Positions 44,599-54,020 of a stretch of DNA of 64,000 nucleotides are shown here, piece after piece (within the stretch, counting starts at the first letter, position 1; each line of letters opens with the position of its first letter). The stretch is taken from assembly GCA_937925475.1 (NCBI GenBank), contig CALEWH010000022.1:96346-160345 (forward strand), given 5' to 3'. This DNA comes from an uncultured Clostridia bacterium. GTDB lineage: Bacteria; Bacillota; Clostridia; Christensenellales; UBA1242. The notes under the pieces were generated by a model. The model was given only the letters and a program-made list of their open reading frames with translations, was not told the origin of the DNA and searched no databases. The position numbers and the translations under genes are program-made.

Positions 44599-46906
44599 TG
44601 TGTTTTACTCTATCCCTCTCTTCTGCTCTTTTTGCATTGTTAAACCTATCAAGTGTACCTACTAGATACCCTGTTATACGCCTAATACGCTCAACATGAT
44701 AACCATTTTCGCCCTCTACGCTTCCGCATTTTGGACAACTCTTTCCAATTATGCCATTGTAGCCACAAACTGGACAACGGTCAACTGGGTGGTTGATGCT
44801 TCCATAACCTATGCCCGCTTCTTTCATGTGTCTTACTATTTTTTCAAATGCCTCAACATTGTTTGTTGTGTCACCATCAAGTTCGACATATGTGATGTGA
44901 CCAGCGTTTGTCATAGCGTGATATGGTGCTTCAATATCAATTTTCTTAATAGCCGAAATTTTGTAATATACTGGCACATGGAAACTATTAGTATAGTATT
45001 CTTTATCTGTTACGCCTTTAATTACGCCAAATTTCTTTTTGTCTATGCGGACAAATCTTCCACTAAGCCCTTCGGCTGGAGTCGCTAGCAATGTGAAGTT
45101 TAGTTTCATTTGCTCGCTCTTTTTGTCTAAGAAGTCACGCATATATTGTATTATTTCAAGTCCCAATTTTTGCGCTTCTTCACTCTCACCATGGTGATGT
45201 CCTGTAAGTGCAATTAGGGTTTCGGCAAGTCCTATAAATCCTATTGATAGACTGCCATGTTTTAGTATGTCACCTACTTCGTCATTCCAACCAAGTTTGT
45301 CACTGTCAATCCATACACCTTGTCCCATTAGAAAAGGATAGTTTTTGACTTTCTTCTTCATTTGGATTGCAAGACGGTCAAGAAGTTGGTCACATACAAG
45401 TTCCATTCTATCAGTCAAATCTCTGTAAAATTTGTTTATATCACCTTTTGCAAGGATTCCTAGTCGTGGAAGGTTGATTGATGTAAAACTCAAATTTCCT
45501 CTTCCAAAACTTATCTCTCTTGTAGGGTCATACACATTGCCCATAACGCGTGTACGACAACCCATATAGCATATTTCTGTTTCTGGGTGACCTGGCTTGT
45601 AGTATTGCAAGTTGTAAGGTGCGTCCACAAACGAGAAATTTGGGAATAGTCTTTTAGCACTTACTTTGCAAGCAAGTTGGAACAAGTCATAGTTTGGCTC
45701 ACCTGGATTGAAGTTGATGCCGTCTTTTACACGGAAAATGTGGATTGGGAATATTGGTGTTTCGCCCGAACCTAGACCAGCGTCTGTCGCTAGCAAAACA
45801 TTTTTTACAACCATTCGACCTTCTGTCGATGTGTCCATTCCATAGTTTATCGAAGAGAATGGCACTTGCGCACCAGCACGAGAGTGCATAGTGTTTAGGT
45901 TGTGGATAAGCGCTTCCATCGCTTGATAGGTCGCCTTATCTGTTTCTTTGTATGCGTCCTTGCATGCAAAGTCTTTTATTTTCGAATATGTATTGTCGTC
46001 AAGCTCGGCAAACTCTTTTCTTTCTGTCTTGTCGTACTTCTCGTTTTTGTCGATATGCGCAAATAGTCCGCACGCTTTCTCTACATTTGCCATACGCTCT
46101 TTCATTTCTTTGTCACTGACTTCTTTGCCTGTGATAAGATTGTATGCCTTTGTCCAGTTGGACAAGTACAACTTCTTGTATGTTTTCACAACACCTGGTG
46201 CTAGACCATAGTCAAAGTTTGGAATACTTTGTCCGCCGTGTTGGTCGTTTTGATTGGCTTGGATTGCAATACAAGCAAGCGCTGCATAACTTCTAATGTC
46301 GTTTGGTTCTCTTAGATATCCATGACCAGTAGAAAATCCGCCCTTAAACAATTTAACAATGTCTATTTGACAGCAAGTTTCGGTTAGGGTGTAAAAATCA
46401 AAATCGTGTATGTGTATGTCACCATCTCTAAATGCTCGACTTTGCTCAGGTTTTAAAATGTACTTGTCAAAATAATCCTTCGCACCTTCACTACCAAATT
46501 TAAGCATAATCCCCATTGCAGTGTTTCCGTCGATATTGGCGTTTTCGCGTTTTACATCGCTATTTTTACTATCCGAGTTGTTGATTTCGTCGTATAGTTT
46601 CATTAGTCGAGTGTTTTTCTCACGCTCACGGTTGCGCTCGTCCCTATATATAATGTACGCACGCGCTACATCTTCAAAACCATTTTTCATCAACACTTTT
46701 TCGACTACATCTTGGATTTGTTCCACAGATGGATTTTCGTCACCATAGATGTTGATAAGTTCGGCCTCAGTAAGTTTGGCTAGTCCCTCACTCGCCGAAT
46801 TTGACTCTTCGTCAGTGGCATTCATAGCCTTCAAAATTGCATTTTCGATTTTGCTGATGTCGTAATTTACTACACGCCCATCTCTCTTGACTATCTTTTT
46901 AAACAT
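44591..46906 (-). CDS. nrdD: Anaerobic ribonucleoside-triphosphate reductase
   Basis: The 771-residue protein has an N-terminal ATP-cone (KKIVKRDGRVVNYDISKIENAI, residues ~1-95) and the class III reductase core with HIHDFDFYT and SINYGMDTSTEGRM. A zinc site (CPVCGYNG, then CPKCGS) lies near the C-terminus and the glycyl-radical loop RRITGYLVGTLDRFN follows. It reduces ribonucleoside triphosphates to deoxy forms under anoxia. The start is ATG 46906, with AAGGAG seven bases upstream; the longer frame from 47020 would run through the NrdR boxes. Only this oxygen-sensitive class III enzyme is present in the window, which fits an anaerobe. Confidence 0.97.
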   Translation of the reverse strand: MFKKIVKRDGRVVNYDISKIENAILKAMNATDEESNSASEGLAKLTEAELINIYGDENPSVEQIQDVVEKVLMKNGFEDVARAYIIYRDERNREREKNTRLMKLYDEINNSDSKNSDVKRENANIDGNTAMGIMLKFGSEGAKDYFDKYILKPEQSRAFRDGDIHIHDFDFYTLTETCCQIDIVKLFKGGFSTGHGYLREPNDIRSYAALACIAIQANQNDQHGGQSIPNFDYGLAPGVVKTYKKLYLSNWTKAYNLITGKEVSDKEMKERMANVEKACGLFAHIDKNEKYDKTERKEFAELDDNTYSKIKDFACKDAYKETDKATYQAMEALIHNLNTMHSRAGAQVPFSSINYGMDTSTEGRMVVKNVLLATDAGLGSGETPIFPIHIFRVKDGINFNPGEPNYDLFQLACKVSAKRLFPNFSFVDAPYNLQYYKPGHPETEICYMGCRTRVMGNVYDPTREISFGRGNLSFTSINLPRLGILAKGDINKFYRDLTDRMELVCDQLLDRLAIQMKKKVKNYPFLMGQGVWIDSDKLGWNDEVGDILKHGSLSIGFIGLAETLIALTGHHHGESEEAQKLGLEIIQYMRDFLDKKSEQMKLNFTLLATPAEGLSGRFVRIDKKKFGVIKGVTDKEYYTNSFHVPVYYKISAIKKIDIEAPYHAMTNAGHITYVELDGDTTNNVEAFEKIVRHMKEAGIGYGSINHPVDRCPVCGYNGIIGKSCPKCGSVEGENGYHVERIRRITGYLVGTLDRFNNAKRAEERDRVKHNV

Positions 46907-46929
46907 ATTGTACTCCTTAGATGTGATAG

Positions 46930-46976
46930 ACACAATATATTGTGGTAAATGTTTCACAAAACCACATATCTTGTGT
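46930..46976 (-). promoter_or_regulatory. NrdR box pair upstream of nrdDG
   Basis: Two 16-base near-palindromes, ACACAAGATATGTGGT (46961-46976) and CCACAATATATTGTGT (46930-46945) on the minus strand, are exactly 31 bases apart, i.e. three helical turns. This is the arrangement recognised by the NrdR repressor, which senses ATP/dATP through an ATP-cone. Confidence 0.85.
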
Positions 46977-47487
46977 TTGCTGATTTTAGAATATACCAAC
47001 ACAAAAGATAAGTCAAACAAATTTTTTACCCGTACAAAAACAAATATTTATGCAAAAACAACCACTTTTTATGTATTTTTATACATTTATAAATCTCGTC
47101 ACAAATCACAATCATCTGCTTTAGGTCCTACAAAACCTTGAAAAGTCGTCCGCTTTGGATATTGTCAAAATTAAGTAATTTTAAAAAGGTGTAATGTGTT
47201 TGGACACAACATGCCACTTTTTGTCACGAAGTCAAGTTTTGAATATTTTCACTCAATGGCAAATATGTCAAAGCACAAAAATATGCTGGCAAAAATATGT
47301 TTTGAATAAATATAATCACAAAACAGTTTTTTGTAAGTTTTTGTCGAAAAAAAAATTATATTTTTTTATAAATTTGTAGTTGTTTTTTATCCATAAATGT
47401 TGTTGGGCTAGTGTCTATAAAACACAAAACATAAAAATGTTTCACAAAACTTATGCCCAAATCATATCAAAAACAAATGAGGTGTGT
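46977..47487. other. AT-rich intergenic region between nrdD and a glycosyltransferase
   Basis: About 510 bases hold no convincing gene. The first part should contain the nrdDG promoter, though I could not fix its boxes. A TGTGTTTGGACACA palindrome lies at 47194-47207. No riboswitch or clear promoter for the plus-strand glycosyltransferase was recognised. Confidence 0.5.
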
Positions 47488-48540
47488 ATGAAAATTAGTG
47501 TTTGTATGATAGTCAAAAACGAAGAAGATGTGCTTGAAAGGATACTACAAAAGGCAGTCAAGTTTGCCGATGAAATAGTCGTCGTAGACACAGGGTCAAG
47601 TGACAACACAAAATCAATTGCACGAAAATACACCGAGCGTGTATATGATTATAAGTGGTGTGACGACTTTTCCAAGGCGCGAAACTACTCTTTTTCGCTT
47701 GCGACATATGAGTATATAATGTGGCTTGATGCAGACGACTATATTGAAGATGAAGAAATAAACAAAATACTTTTACTTAAAGATAGCAAAGGTGACTTTG
47801 ACATATATATGTGCAAGTATCAGATAGCCTTTGACGAAAACAACAAGCCCACATTTGAGTACTATCGCGAGCGAATAGTCAAAAACTCACCACGATTTAG
47901 GTGGCGGGGCTTTGTGCACGAGAGTATCGGATTAAGCGGGAAAATAACTTACACAGACATCGCCATAAAGCACAAAAAAATACACCCGACCACTCCACGA
48001 AGAAACCTTGACCTATATGAAAAACATATTGCAAAAGGTCATCGTCTAAACGCGCGCGAAACATTTTATTATGCACGCGAACTATATTTTAACAATCTAA
48101 TCGACAAGAGTATAACCCAGTTTAATAAGTTTTTAAAAAAGAAAAACACCTATCGTGTAAATGCGATAGATGCTCATCTAATGTTAAGTAAATGTTATAT
48201 CTCAAAAGGCGACTACACACGCGCCAAAAACGTCTTGATTGACAGTATCAAACTAGACATCCCAAATAGTCAGATATCTTGTGCTCTTGGCAGTATAGCC
48301 GAACACGAAAACAAGATATCTGAGAGTATATTTTGGTTTAGTTGTGCCACTCTCACACCGCCAAACCTTAAAAGCGGAGCTTTTATCGAGCGCGACTATT
48401 TTGATTTTATCCCATATGTGTCGCTTAGCGTGTTGTATTACAAACTTGGCGACCACGAGAAGTTTTGCTATTATCACAATCTCGCAAAACAAATCAAGCC
48501 AAATAGTCCTGTAATTATCCAAAACGACAAATTTATTTAG
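47488..48540 (+). CDS. Family 2 glycosyltransferase with TPR-like C-terminus
   Basis: The 350-residue protein starts with a GT2 (GT-A) domain: the ISVCMIVKNEEDVLERIL strand, EIVVVDTGSSDNT, and MWLDADDYI with the metal-binding D-x-D near residue 90. WRGFVHESI marks the acceptor side. Residues ~200-340 are helical repeats (LSKCYISKGDYTRAKNVLIDS) like TPR units. Proteins of this layout transfer sugars to proteins or surface polymers. The start is ATG 47488, with GAGGTG close ahead; the upstream frame to 47380 has no ribosome site. It meets dut tail-to-tail with a four-base overlap. Sugar donor and acceptor are unknown. Confidence 0.85.
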   Translation: MKISVCMIVKNEEDVLERILQKAVKFADEIVVVDTGSSDNTKSIARKYTERVYDYKWCDDFSKARNYSFSLATYEYIMWLDADDYIEDEEINKILLLKDSKGDFDIYMCKYQIAFDENNKPTFEYYRERIVKNSPRFRWRGFVHESIGLSGKITYTDIAIKHKKIHPTTPRRNLDLYEKHIAKGHRLNARETFYYARELYFNNLIDKSITQFNKFLKKKNTYRVNAIDAHLMLSKCYISKGDYTRAKNVLIDSIKLDIPNSQISCALGSIAEHENKISESIFWFSCATLTPPNLKSGAFIERDYFDFIPYVSLSVLYYKLGDHEKFCYYHNLAKQIKPNSPVIIQNDKFI

Positions 48541-48992
48541 TTTTTGTTTGTACTTCCAAATCCGCCCTTTCTTATAGTGGTGATTTTTGCTTCATTGTCG
48601 ACAGTAAGGAAATTGAAGAAAAATCCTTGACCTATTTTGTCACCTGCTTTAATGACATATTGATTTGTAGAGATGTTGTGAAGCATAAAGCCTAGATTTC
48701 CGTCATTGCTTTCATTGTCACAATAGTCACACTCTATAATACCTATTCCATTTGCTAGTATTACACCACGCTTGCCCATTCCGCTAGTTACAGCCAAAAT
48801 AAGTCCTTCGTTTGGATTAAAACGCGCTTTTACATTTGTAAAAATTAGTTTTGTTTCTCCCGGCTCAATGACTGCGTCAATAGGACTATAAAAGTCATAT
48901 CCGACTGAGTTTTTTGTGGCTCTAATAGGAAGTTTAATAGTCTCAACTCCATATTGAATAGCATCCTTTCTTACTTTTTCAAAACATCTCAT
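48537..48992 (-). CDS. dut: dUTP diphosphatase (trimeric dUTPase)
   Basis: The 151-residue protein has the five dUTPase motifs in recognisable form: motif 1 NSVGYDFYSP, motif 2 TSGMGKRGV in place of RSGLA, motif 3 LANGIGIIECDY, motif 4 AGDKIGQGFF and the C-terminal Gly-rich motif 5 KGGFGSTNKN. It splits dUTP to dUMP and pyrophosphate, which keeps uracil out of DNA and supplies thymidylate synthesis. GGAG precedes the ATG. The changed motif 2 and the CDYCDNESNDG loop are divergent from the standard enzyme but the catalytic Asp before motif 4 and the uracil-pocket hairpin remain plausible. Confidence 0.88.
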   Translation of the reverse strand: MRCFEKVRKDAIQYGVETIKLPIRATKNSVGYDFYSPIDAVIEPGETKLIFTNVKARFNPNEGLILAVTSGMGKRGVILANGIGIIECDYCDNESNDGNLGFMLHNISTNQYVIKAGDKIGQGFFFNFLTVDNEAKITTIRKGGFGSTNKN

Positions 48993-49045
48993 AATAGTAC
49001 TCCTTTTTCTTTTTCTATATTTTTAGTTTGAAAATTGATAATGTG

Positions 49046-51211
49046 TTATTTTGTTTCGTCTTCTGGTGGACAGTCTTTGATTGTAAGCGAAATACGCTTT
49101 TTGTCCACATCTACATCTAGCACTTTTACACGCACATGGTCACCGACTTTAAGTACTTCGCTTGGGTGTTTGATGTACTCCTTGCAAATTTGCGAAATAT
49201 GTACAAGCCCGTCTTGGTGTACAGATATATCCACAAATACACCAAAGTCAACTACATTTCGAACAACGCCGTCTACTATCATTCCTGGTTTTAGGTTTTC
49301 AATGCCAAGAAGTTCGCTTTTCAAAACTGGCTTTGGCAAATCATCACGAATATCACGACCTGGTTTGACAAGTTCTTTTATAATGTCTTCTAGGGTCGGA
49401 ACACCGATGTTAATCGAATTTGCAACCTTCTCTATTCCTGCTTGTTCGACCATTTTTGGAAGCAATGTCAAATTGCCTTTTTTAACATCTTCTTTTGTGA
49501 CCCCAAAGTATTTTAGCAGTCTAGTTACTGCTGGATAACTCTCTGGGTGAACGCCTGTATTGTCAAGCACATTATCGCCACCTGGAATACGAAGGAAGCC
49601 TGCACATTGTTCGTATGCTTTTGCGCCTAGTTTTGGCACTTTTTTAAGTTCTTCGCGGTCTTTTATAAAACCATTTTCTTGGCGATACTTTTCAATGTTT
49701 GTAGCCACACCTGCGTTTAGACCTGATACATATGTAAGAAGTGATGGACTAGCAGTGTTTACATCTACTCCGACGCTGTTTACACAGTCTTCAACCACGC
49801 CTTCAAGCACTTCGGTAAGGCGGTTTTGAGGCATATCGTGTTGGTATTGTCCAACTCCGATGGATTTGACATCAATTTTGATAAGCTCAGCAAGTGGGTC
49901 TTGTAGTCGGCGTGCAATCGACACTGCACTTCTTTGCGTAACATCAAAGTCTGGAAATTCTTTTTGACCCAATTTGCTAGCACTATATACTGACGCACCG
50001 GCTTCGTTTACGACCGCATAACTCACTTTGCGTTTTAGTTTTGGAATAAGATTTGCAACAAAAATCTCGCTTTCTTTTGTTGCTGTTCCGTTTCCGATTG
50101 AGATAACATCGACTTTATCTTTGTCGATTAGGTGCATAAGTTTTAACTCGGCTTCTTCGACCTTGTTTTGTGGTGGTGTAGGATAAATAACTGTCGTATC
50201 TAGCACATTACCACAATCGTCAACAACCGCTATCTTACAGCCTGTCCTATATGCTGGATCAAGTCCCAAAATAACTTTGCCTTTTAGTGGTGGTTGCATC
50301 AAAAGTGGTTTTAGATTTAGTTCGTATATCTTTATAGCTTGCTCGTTTGCCTTGTCTGTAAGGTCATTTCTAATCTCACGCTCTATGCTACTAAAAATAA
50401 GTCTATCATATGCGTCTACACATACTTCTTTTAATAGTTCTTCAAAAGGCGAGTTTTTCTTTATAAACTTTTTGTAAATTGCATTAAGCGCCAACTCTTC
50501 GTTTAACTCAACATTTACTTTCAAGCATTCTTCATTTTCGCCACGATTAATCGCTAGTATGCGGTGCGAAGGAAGTTTTGACAAAGGCGACGAAAACTCT
50601 TTGTAGGTTTCGTACACATAATTGCCTTCTTTTTCTATAAGGCTGGTTTTCATTTCACCCTTGCTATATAGCATCTCACGAAGTTCTTTTCTAAGTTCGG
50701 CATTGTCCGATATGATCTCGGCAATAATATCTTTTGCTCCATATATAGCATCTTCAACACTGTTTACTTGTTTTTCACTGTCGATATATTGTGATGCTTC
50801 GGCATTTAGATCAAAAGGTTTTTGACTAAGTATCTTCTCAGCAAGTGGTTTTAACCCTTTTGCAATAGCCACCGATGCACGAGTCTTACGCTTTGGCCTA
50901 AATGGTCGATATATATCTTCTACTTCGGTCATTGTTATAGCATCTTCAATGGCTTTGGCGATTTCTTCGGTCATATTTCCTTGATCATCAATGAGTTTGT
51001 ATACTTCTTCTTTGCGCTTTGTGATGTTGCGAAGATATTTGAGTCTATCGTCAAAAAGCCTTAATGTTTGGTCATCACAACTTCCTGTAAGTTCTTTTCT
51101 ATATCGCGCTATAAACGGGATTGTACATCCTTCGTCTAGCAAATTTACTATGTTTTGTGCGTGATTAAGGGTTATGCCCAACTCACTACTAATTTGTTCT
51201 AATATTGTCAT
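49046..51211 (-). CDS. tex: Tex family S1 RNA-binding transcription accessory protein
   Basis: The 721-residue protein has the Tex plan: a helical N-terminal region (IPFIARYRKELTG, residues ~33-45), the YqgF-like RNase H fold with LGLDPAYRTGCKIAVVD (~325), helix-hairpin-helix repeats with TASPSLLTYVSGLN and LGAKAYEQCAGFLRI, and a C-terminal S1 domain (GMIVDGVVRNVVDFGVFVDISVHQDGLVH, ~645-715). Tex binds RNA and the transcription machinery and affects the expression of diverse genes; its exact activity is not settled. The next gene upstream on the same strand, an ABC permease, ends 12 bases before it, so the two may share a transcript. Confidence 0.95.
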   Translation of the reverse strand: MTILEQISSELGITLNHAQNIVNLLDEGCTIPFIARYRKELTGSCDDQTLRLFDDRLKYLRNITKRKEEVYKLIDDQGNMTEEIAKAIEDAITMTEVEDIYRPFRPKRKTRASVAIAKGLKPLAEKILSQKPFDLNAEASQYIDSEKQVNSVEDAIYGAKDIIAEIISDNAELRKELREMLYSKGEMKTSLIEKEGNYVYETYKEFSSPLSKLPSHRILAINRGENEECLKVNVELNEELALNAIYKKFIKKNSPFEELLKEVCVDAYDRLIFSSIEREIRNDLTDKANEQAIKIYELNLKPLLMQPPLKGKVILGLDPAYRTGCKIAVVDDCGNVLDTTVIYPTPPQNKVEEAELKLMHLIDKDKVDVISIGNGTATKESEIFVANLIPKLKRKVSYAVVNEAGASVYSASKLGQKEFPDFDVTQRSAVSIARRLQDPLAELIKIDVKSIGVGQYQHDMPQNRLTEVLEGVVEDCVNSVGVDVNTASPSLLTYVSGLNAGVATNIEKYRQENGFIKDREELKKVPKLGAKAYEQCAGFLRIPGGDNVLDNTGVHPESYPAVTRLLKYFGVTKEDVKKGNLTLLPKMVEQAGIEKVANSINIGVPTLEDIIKELVKPGRDIRDDLPKPVLKSELLGIENLKPGMIVDGVVRNVVDFGVFVDISVHQDGLVHISQICKEYIKHPSEVLKVGDHVRVKVLDVDVDKKRISLTIKDCPPEDETK

Positions 51212-51223
51212 TATATTGTCCTT

Positions 51224-53911
51224 TTATCTATTGTTTATTGCATCTATTGGATTCTTTTTGGCTATCTTGTACACTGGCAAGAATGTCGCTATCATTGCCA
51301 CTGCAAAACTTATCAAAGCCATAAGAATAAGTTGGCGTACTCCAAACACTAGTAGTGTCAGATTGATGCCAAGGTCAACGACCATTTTTTGATTTATGAA
51401 ATAGCAAGCAACAAATGTGCCCACTACTGCCAAAATGAAATTTATAAAACTAATAAGCAGTGACTCATAGAAGAATATCTTGTAAACATCGCTTCCCCTT
51501 GCGCCGATTGCTCTAAGTATGCCGATCTCGCGTTTTTTGTATGAGATTGAAGTGGCGATAAAGTTCATAAGCAAGAATGCCGAGAACACCGCAAAGCCAA
51601 TCGAAACATACAAGAATATTTTTGCAAGGTCTTTGATTGTGCCACCAAAGTCTTCCATTTTGTCAGTCGAAGCATTTTGTATCAAAACCTTAATGCCCGA
51701 GATATCCATATTGTAAATAGTTTTGGTCATTTTAGAGATGTTTGCGTCGCCAAGCACAGCAATCGCAAAGTCATAATTTCCGCACTCCTTAGGCATACCC
51801 TCACCATTAACCACAACAAGATCTTGGCAATAGGATTCGTCATTGATAAATCCCACAACTCTAAATGTCTTTATATCGTTTTCACCAGTATAATCTTTAA
51901 GCACTACACTTACATCATTGCTTTCAATATATGTGCAAGCATCGGCAAACACATAGTCTGTTTCGTGAATGCGGTTATACAAACTCATAGGCATAACTAT
52001 ATCGTCTTTTTGCAAAGCGTCTATGCTACATCCTAATTTCATATATAGTTTTGATTCGCCCGATAGGCTATAACCATTTTGTGTCTTCAAAGTATTGATG
52101 TATTTATCAAAACTCTTGTAGTCTATCGCTTTTATACTATATACATTTTTAAACTTTACTCTTAGATACATATCATATCTTAGCACACAATTATCTGTGC
52201 CAAACACAAGGTTTTGAATGCCATATTGAGTAAGTGTTTCTAGTTCGCGTTGTTTTAAGTATGCAGAAAAATCATCTGAGTTTTGCAATTTGTATTTGGA
52301 AACATCAAAGTTGTCTTCGACTACTCCGCAAACTTCGCATTTGATAGTGGTTCCGCCTACACGCAATCCAGCGGTTTTGCCAAATATATCTTCGTAGTTG
52401 GTTATGTCTTTGTATGTGTTTTTGATACTGTCAAATATGTATTTTGTGATGACAATTTGATTGTCGTTTGTAGGAAGAGTGCCCGCCAAAAGTTTCATAT
52501 CAAGTTTGTTTAGTTCGGTTATTGATAGCACTCCCGAAACATTTGGTCGCCACCACCAGTCGTTTTTCGAATTTCTTTCCAAGTCATTTGCAAACTCCAA
52601 CTCGTCTCTGACCCAGCCGTCACTGATGGCTTTTACACCTACAAAGTCCAAGCCAATTTTACTTTGCGCTTCGTCCAAAACACTCTTTGAGACCATAATT
52701 TTTTCTGTATCTTCGTAGTCTTCGCCATATTTGAAGGTCTTTTGAAAACTGATTGATGTGGTTTTGTCGCCCATAAGTTTTATGGATTCAGCCATCGAAC
52801 TGGCTTTGTCAAAACAAGCAAATGTGTCGACAAGTCCAAATAGTGCAAACGCCACAAACGATAGCAAAATTGTGAAAAACAATTTACCCTTTTTGTATTT
52901 TAGCGAACTCGCACCCATCTTAAACGCGTCCTTGTTTTTCAAACGCGACTTAATGAGTTTGAGTTTTTCACCGTTGTACTCTTTTAACTCCACATCTTCT
53001 TTTTGAGTGGTCACAAATGACTCTTTGTTGCCCTTTTCATTTATGTTGGCATCTTCTTTAAGTTTTGTGTTTGCGCTATCGTCAAAGGAGATAAATGTGT
53101 CAGTATATTGCGAATTTTTCTCGAGCAAATTTGATATTTTGTTAAGCTCGTCAGGACTTAGTTTTTTGCCCTTTTGAATGTACAACATCTTGCCGTCAAT
53201 TATCTTTAATCCGCTTGATGTCTCTTGAGATACTATCTCTTTTTTGGTCACATCGCGAATAATGTTTCCGTCTTTAAGTTCGATAATACGGTCGCCATAA
53301 AGTTCGGCAAACTCCCTATCGTGCGAAACAATTATGACAAGTTTGGATTTTGAAAGTTGTTTTAGGGTCTCCATAACTTGTTTGCCAGTATTGCTGTCAA
53401 GTGCACCAGTAGGTTCGTCCGCCATTATTATCTCGGGGTTTTTGATAAGCGCACGCGCTATCGCAACCCTTTGCTTTTGACCGCCAGAAAGTTGGTTTGG
53501 TTTTCGGTCAGCATAGCTTAGCATATCCACTTGGCTAAGTAGATTGTCGACACTCGCTTTGTCGGCTTTTTTGCCTTGAAGTTCGAGCGCAAGTGCTAGG
53601 TTTTTAGCGACACTAAACTCTTCAAGTATATTGTAGTCTTGGAATATAAAACCTATAAAAGTGTTTCGATAACTATCAAAGTCACTTTGCGAAAAAGTCT
53701 TTGACGAACGACCTTTTATGATGATTTCACCTGAGTCAAAAGTATCAAGCCCTCCTATTGTATTAAGTAAAGTAGATTTTCCGCTTCCGCTCTTTCCTAG
53801 CAAAAACACAAGTCCCTTGTCGGCAAAGTCAATGCTAACATGATTTAGCGCAACAACTGGCTGGCTCTTTTGTGTTTTGTATATTTTTGTAAGGTCCTTT
53901 ACACTTAACAT
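51224..53911 (-). CDS. ABC transporter ATPase-FtsX permease fusion (MacB/BceAB-like)
   Basis: The 895-residue protein joins an ATP-binding domain to a permease. Residues 1-230 carry Walker A GKSGSGKSTL, the Q-loop FIFQDYN, the signature LSGGQKQRVAIARAL and Walker B IIMADEPTGALD. A charged linker (~235-330) leads to a first membrane segment (~345), a large external domain (~370-760) and three C-terminal membrane segments of the FtsX type (SISYKKREIGILRAIGARGSDVY). Such systems drive mechanical work across the envelope: peptide resistance, lipoprotein or bacteriocin export, or signalling. The single-chain half-transporter with only four membrane segments suggests a dimer. AGGAG precedes the ATG, with a promoter at 53936-53963. 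Confidence 0.9.
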   Translation of the reverse strand: MLSVKDLTKIYKTQKSQPVVALNHVSIDFADKGLVFLLGKSGSGKSTLLNTIGGLDTFDSGEIIIKGRSSKTFSQSDFDSYRNTFIGFIFQDYNILEEFSVAKNLALALELQGKKADKASVDNLLSQVDMLSYADRKPNQLSGGQKQRVAIARALIKNPEIIMADEPTGALDSNTGKQVMETLKQLSKSKLVIIVSHDREFAELYGDRIIELKDGNIIRDVTKKEIVSQETSSGLKIIDGKMLYIQKGKKLSPDELNKISNLLEKNSQYTDTFISFDDSANTKLKEDANINEKGNKESFVTTQKEDVELKEYNGEKLKLIKSRLKNKDAFKMGASSLKYKKGKLFFTILLSFVAFALFGLVDTFACFDKASSMAESIKLMGDKTTSISFQKTFKYGEDYEDTEKIMVSKSVLDEAQSKIGLDFVGVKAISDGWVRDELEFANDLERNSKNDWWWRPNVSGVLSITELNKLDMKLLAGTLPTNDNQIVITKYIFDSIKNTYKDITNYEDIFGKTAGLRVGGTTIKCEVCGVVEDNFDVSKYKLQNSDDFSAYLKQRELETLTQYGIQNLVFGTDNCVLRYDMYLRVKFKNVYSIKAIDYKSFDKYINTLKTQNGYSLSGESKLYMKLGCSIDALQKDDIVMPMSLYNRIHETDYVFADACTYIESNDVSVVLKDYTGENDIKTFRVVGFINDESYCQDLVVVNGEGMPKECGNYDFAIAVLGDANISKMTKTIYNMDISGIKVLIQNASTDKMEDFGGTIKDLAKIFLYVSIGFAVFSAFLLMNFIATSISYKKREIGILRAIGARGSDVYKIFFYESLLISFINFILAVVGTFVACYFINQKMVVDLGINLTLLVFGVRQLILMALISFAVAMIATFLPVYKIAKKNPIDAINNR

Positions 53912-53935
53912 ACTCTTTCTCCTAATTACATCTTC

Positions 53936-53963
53936 ATTATATCACCAAAAGTCAAGATTTCAA
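53936..53963 (-). promoter_or_regulatory. Promoter of the ABC fusion gene
   Basis: TTGAAA (53958-53963) and a perfect TATAAT (53936-53941) are 16 bases apart on the minus strand, about 25 bases ahead of the ATG. Confidence 0.75.
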
Positions 53964-54020
53964 AGTCAATAACCTACTATTTTATCTCATAATTGCAATA
54001 CTTATAAAATATAATATTAT

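Noticed and set aside
46907..47020. Longer nrdD start at 47020
   Set aside because: The extra codons would cover the NrdR boxes, and the ATG at 46906 has a proper AAGGAG and matches the family start.
47380..47487. Longer glycosyltransferase start at 47380
   Set aside because: The added residues are not like the family and ATG 47488 begins the conserved first strand after GAGGTG.
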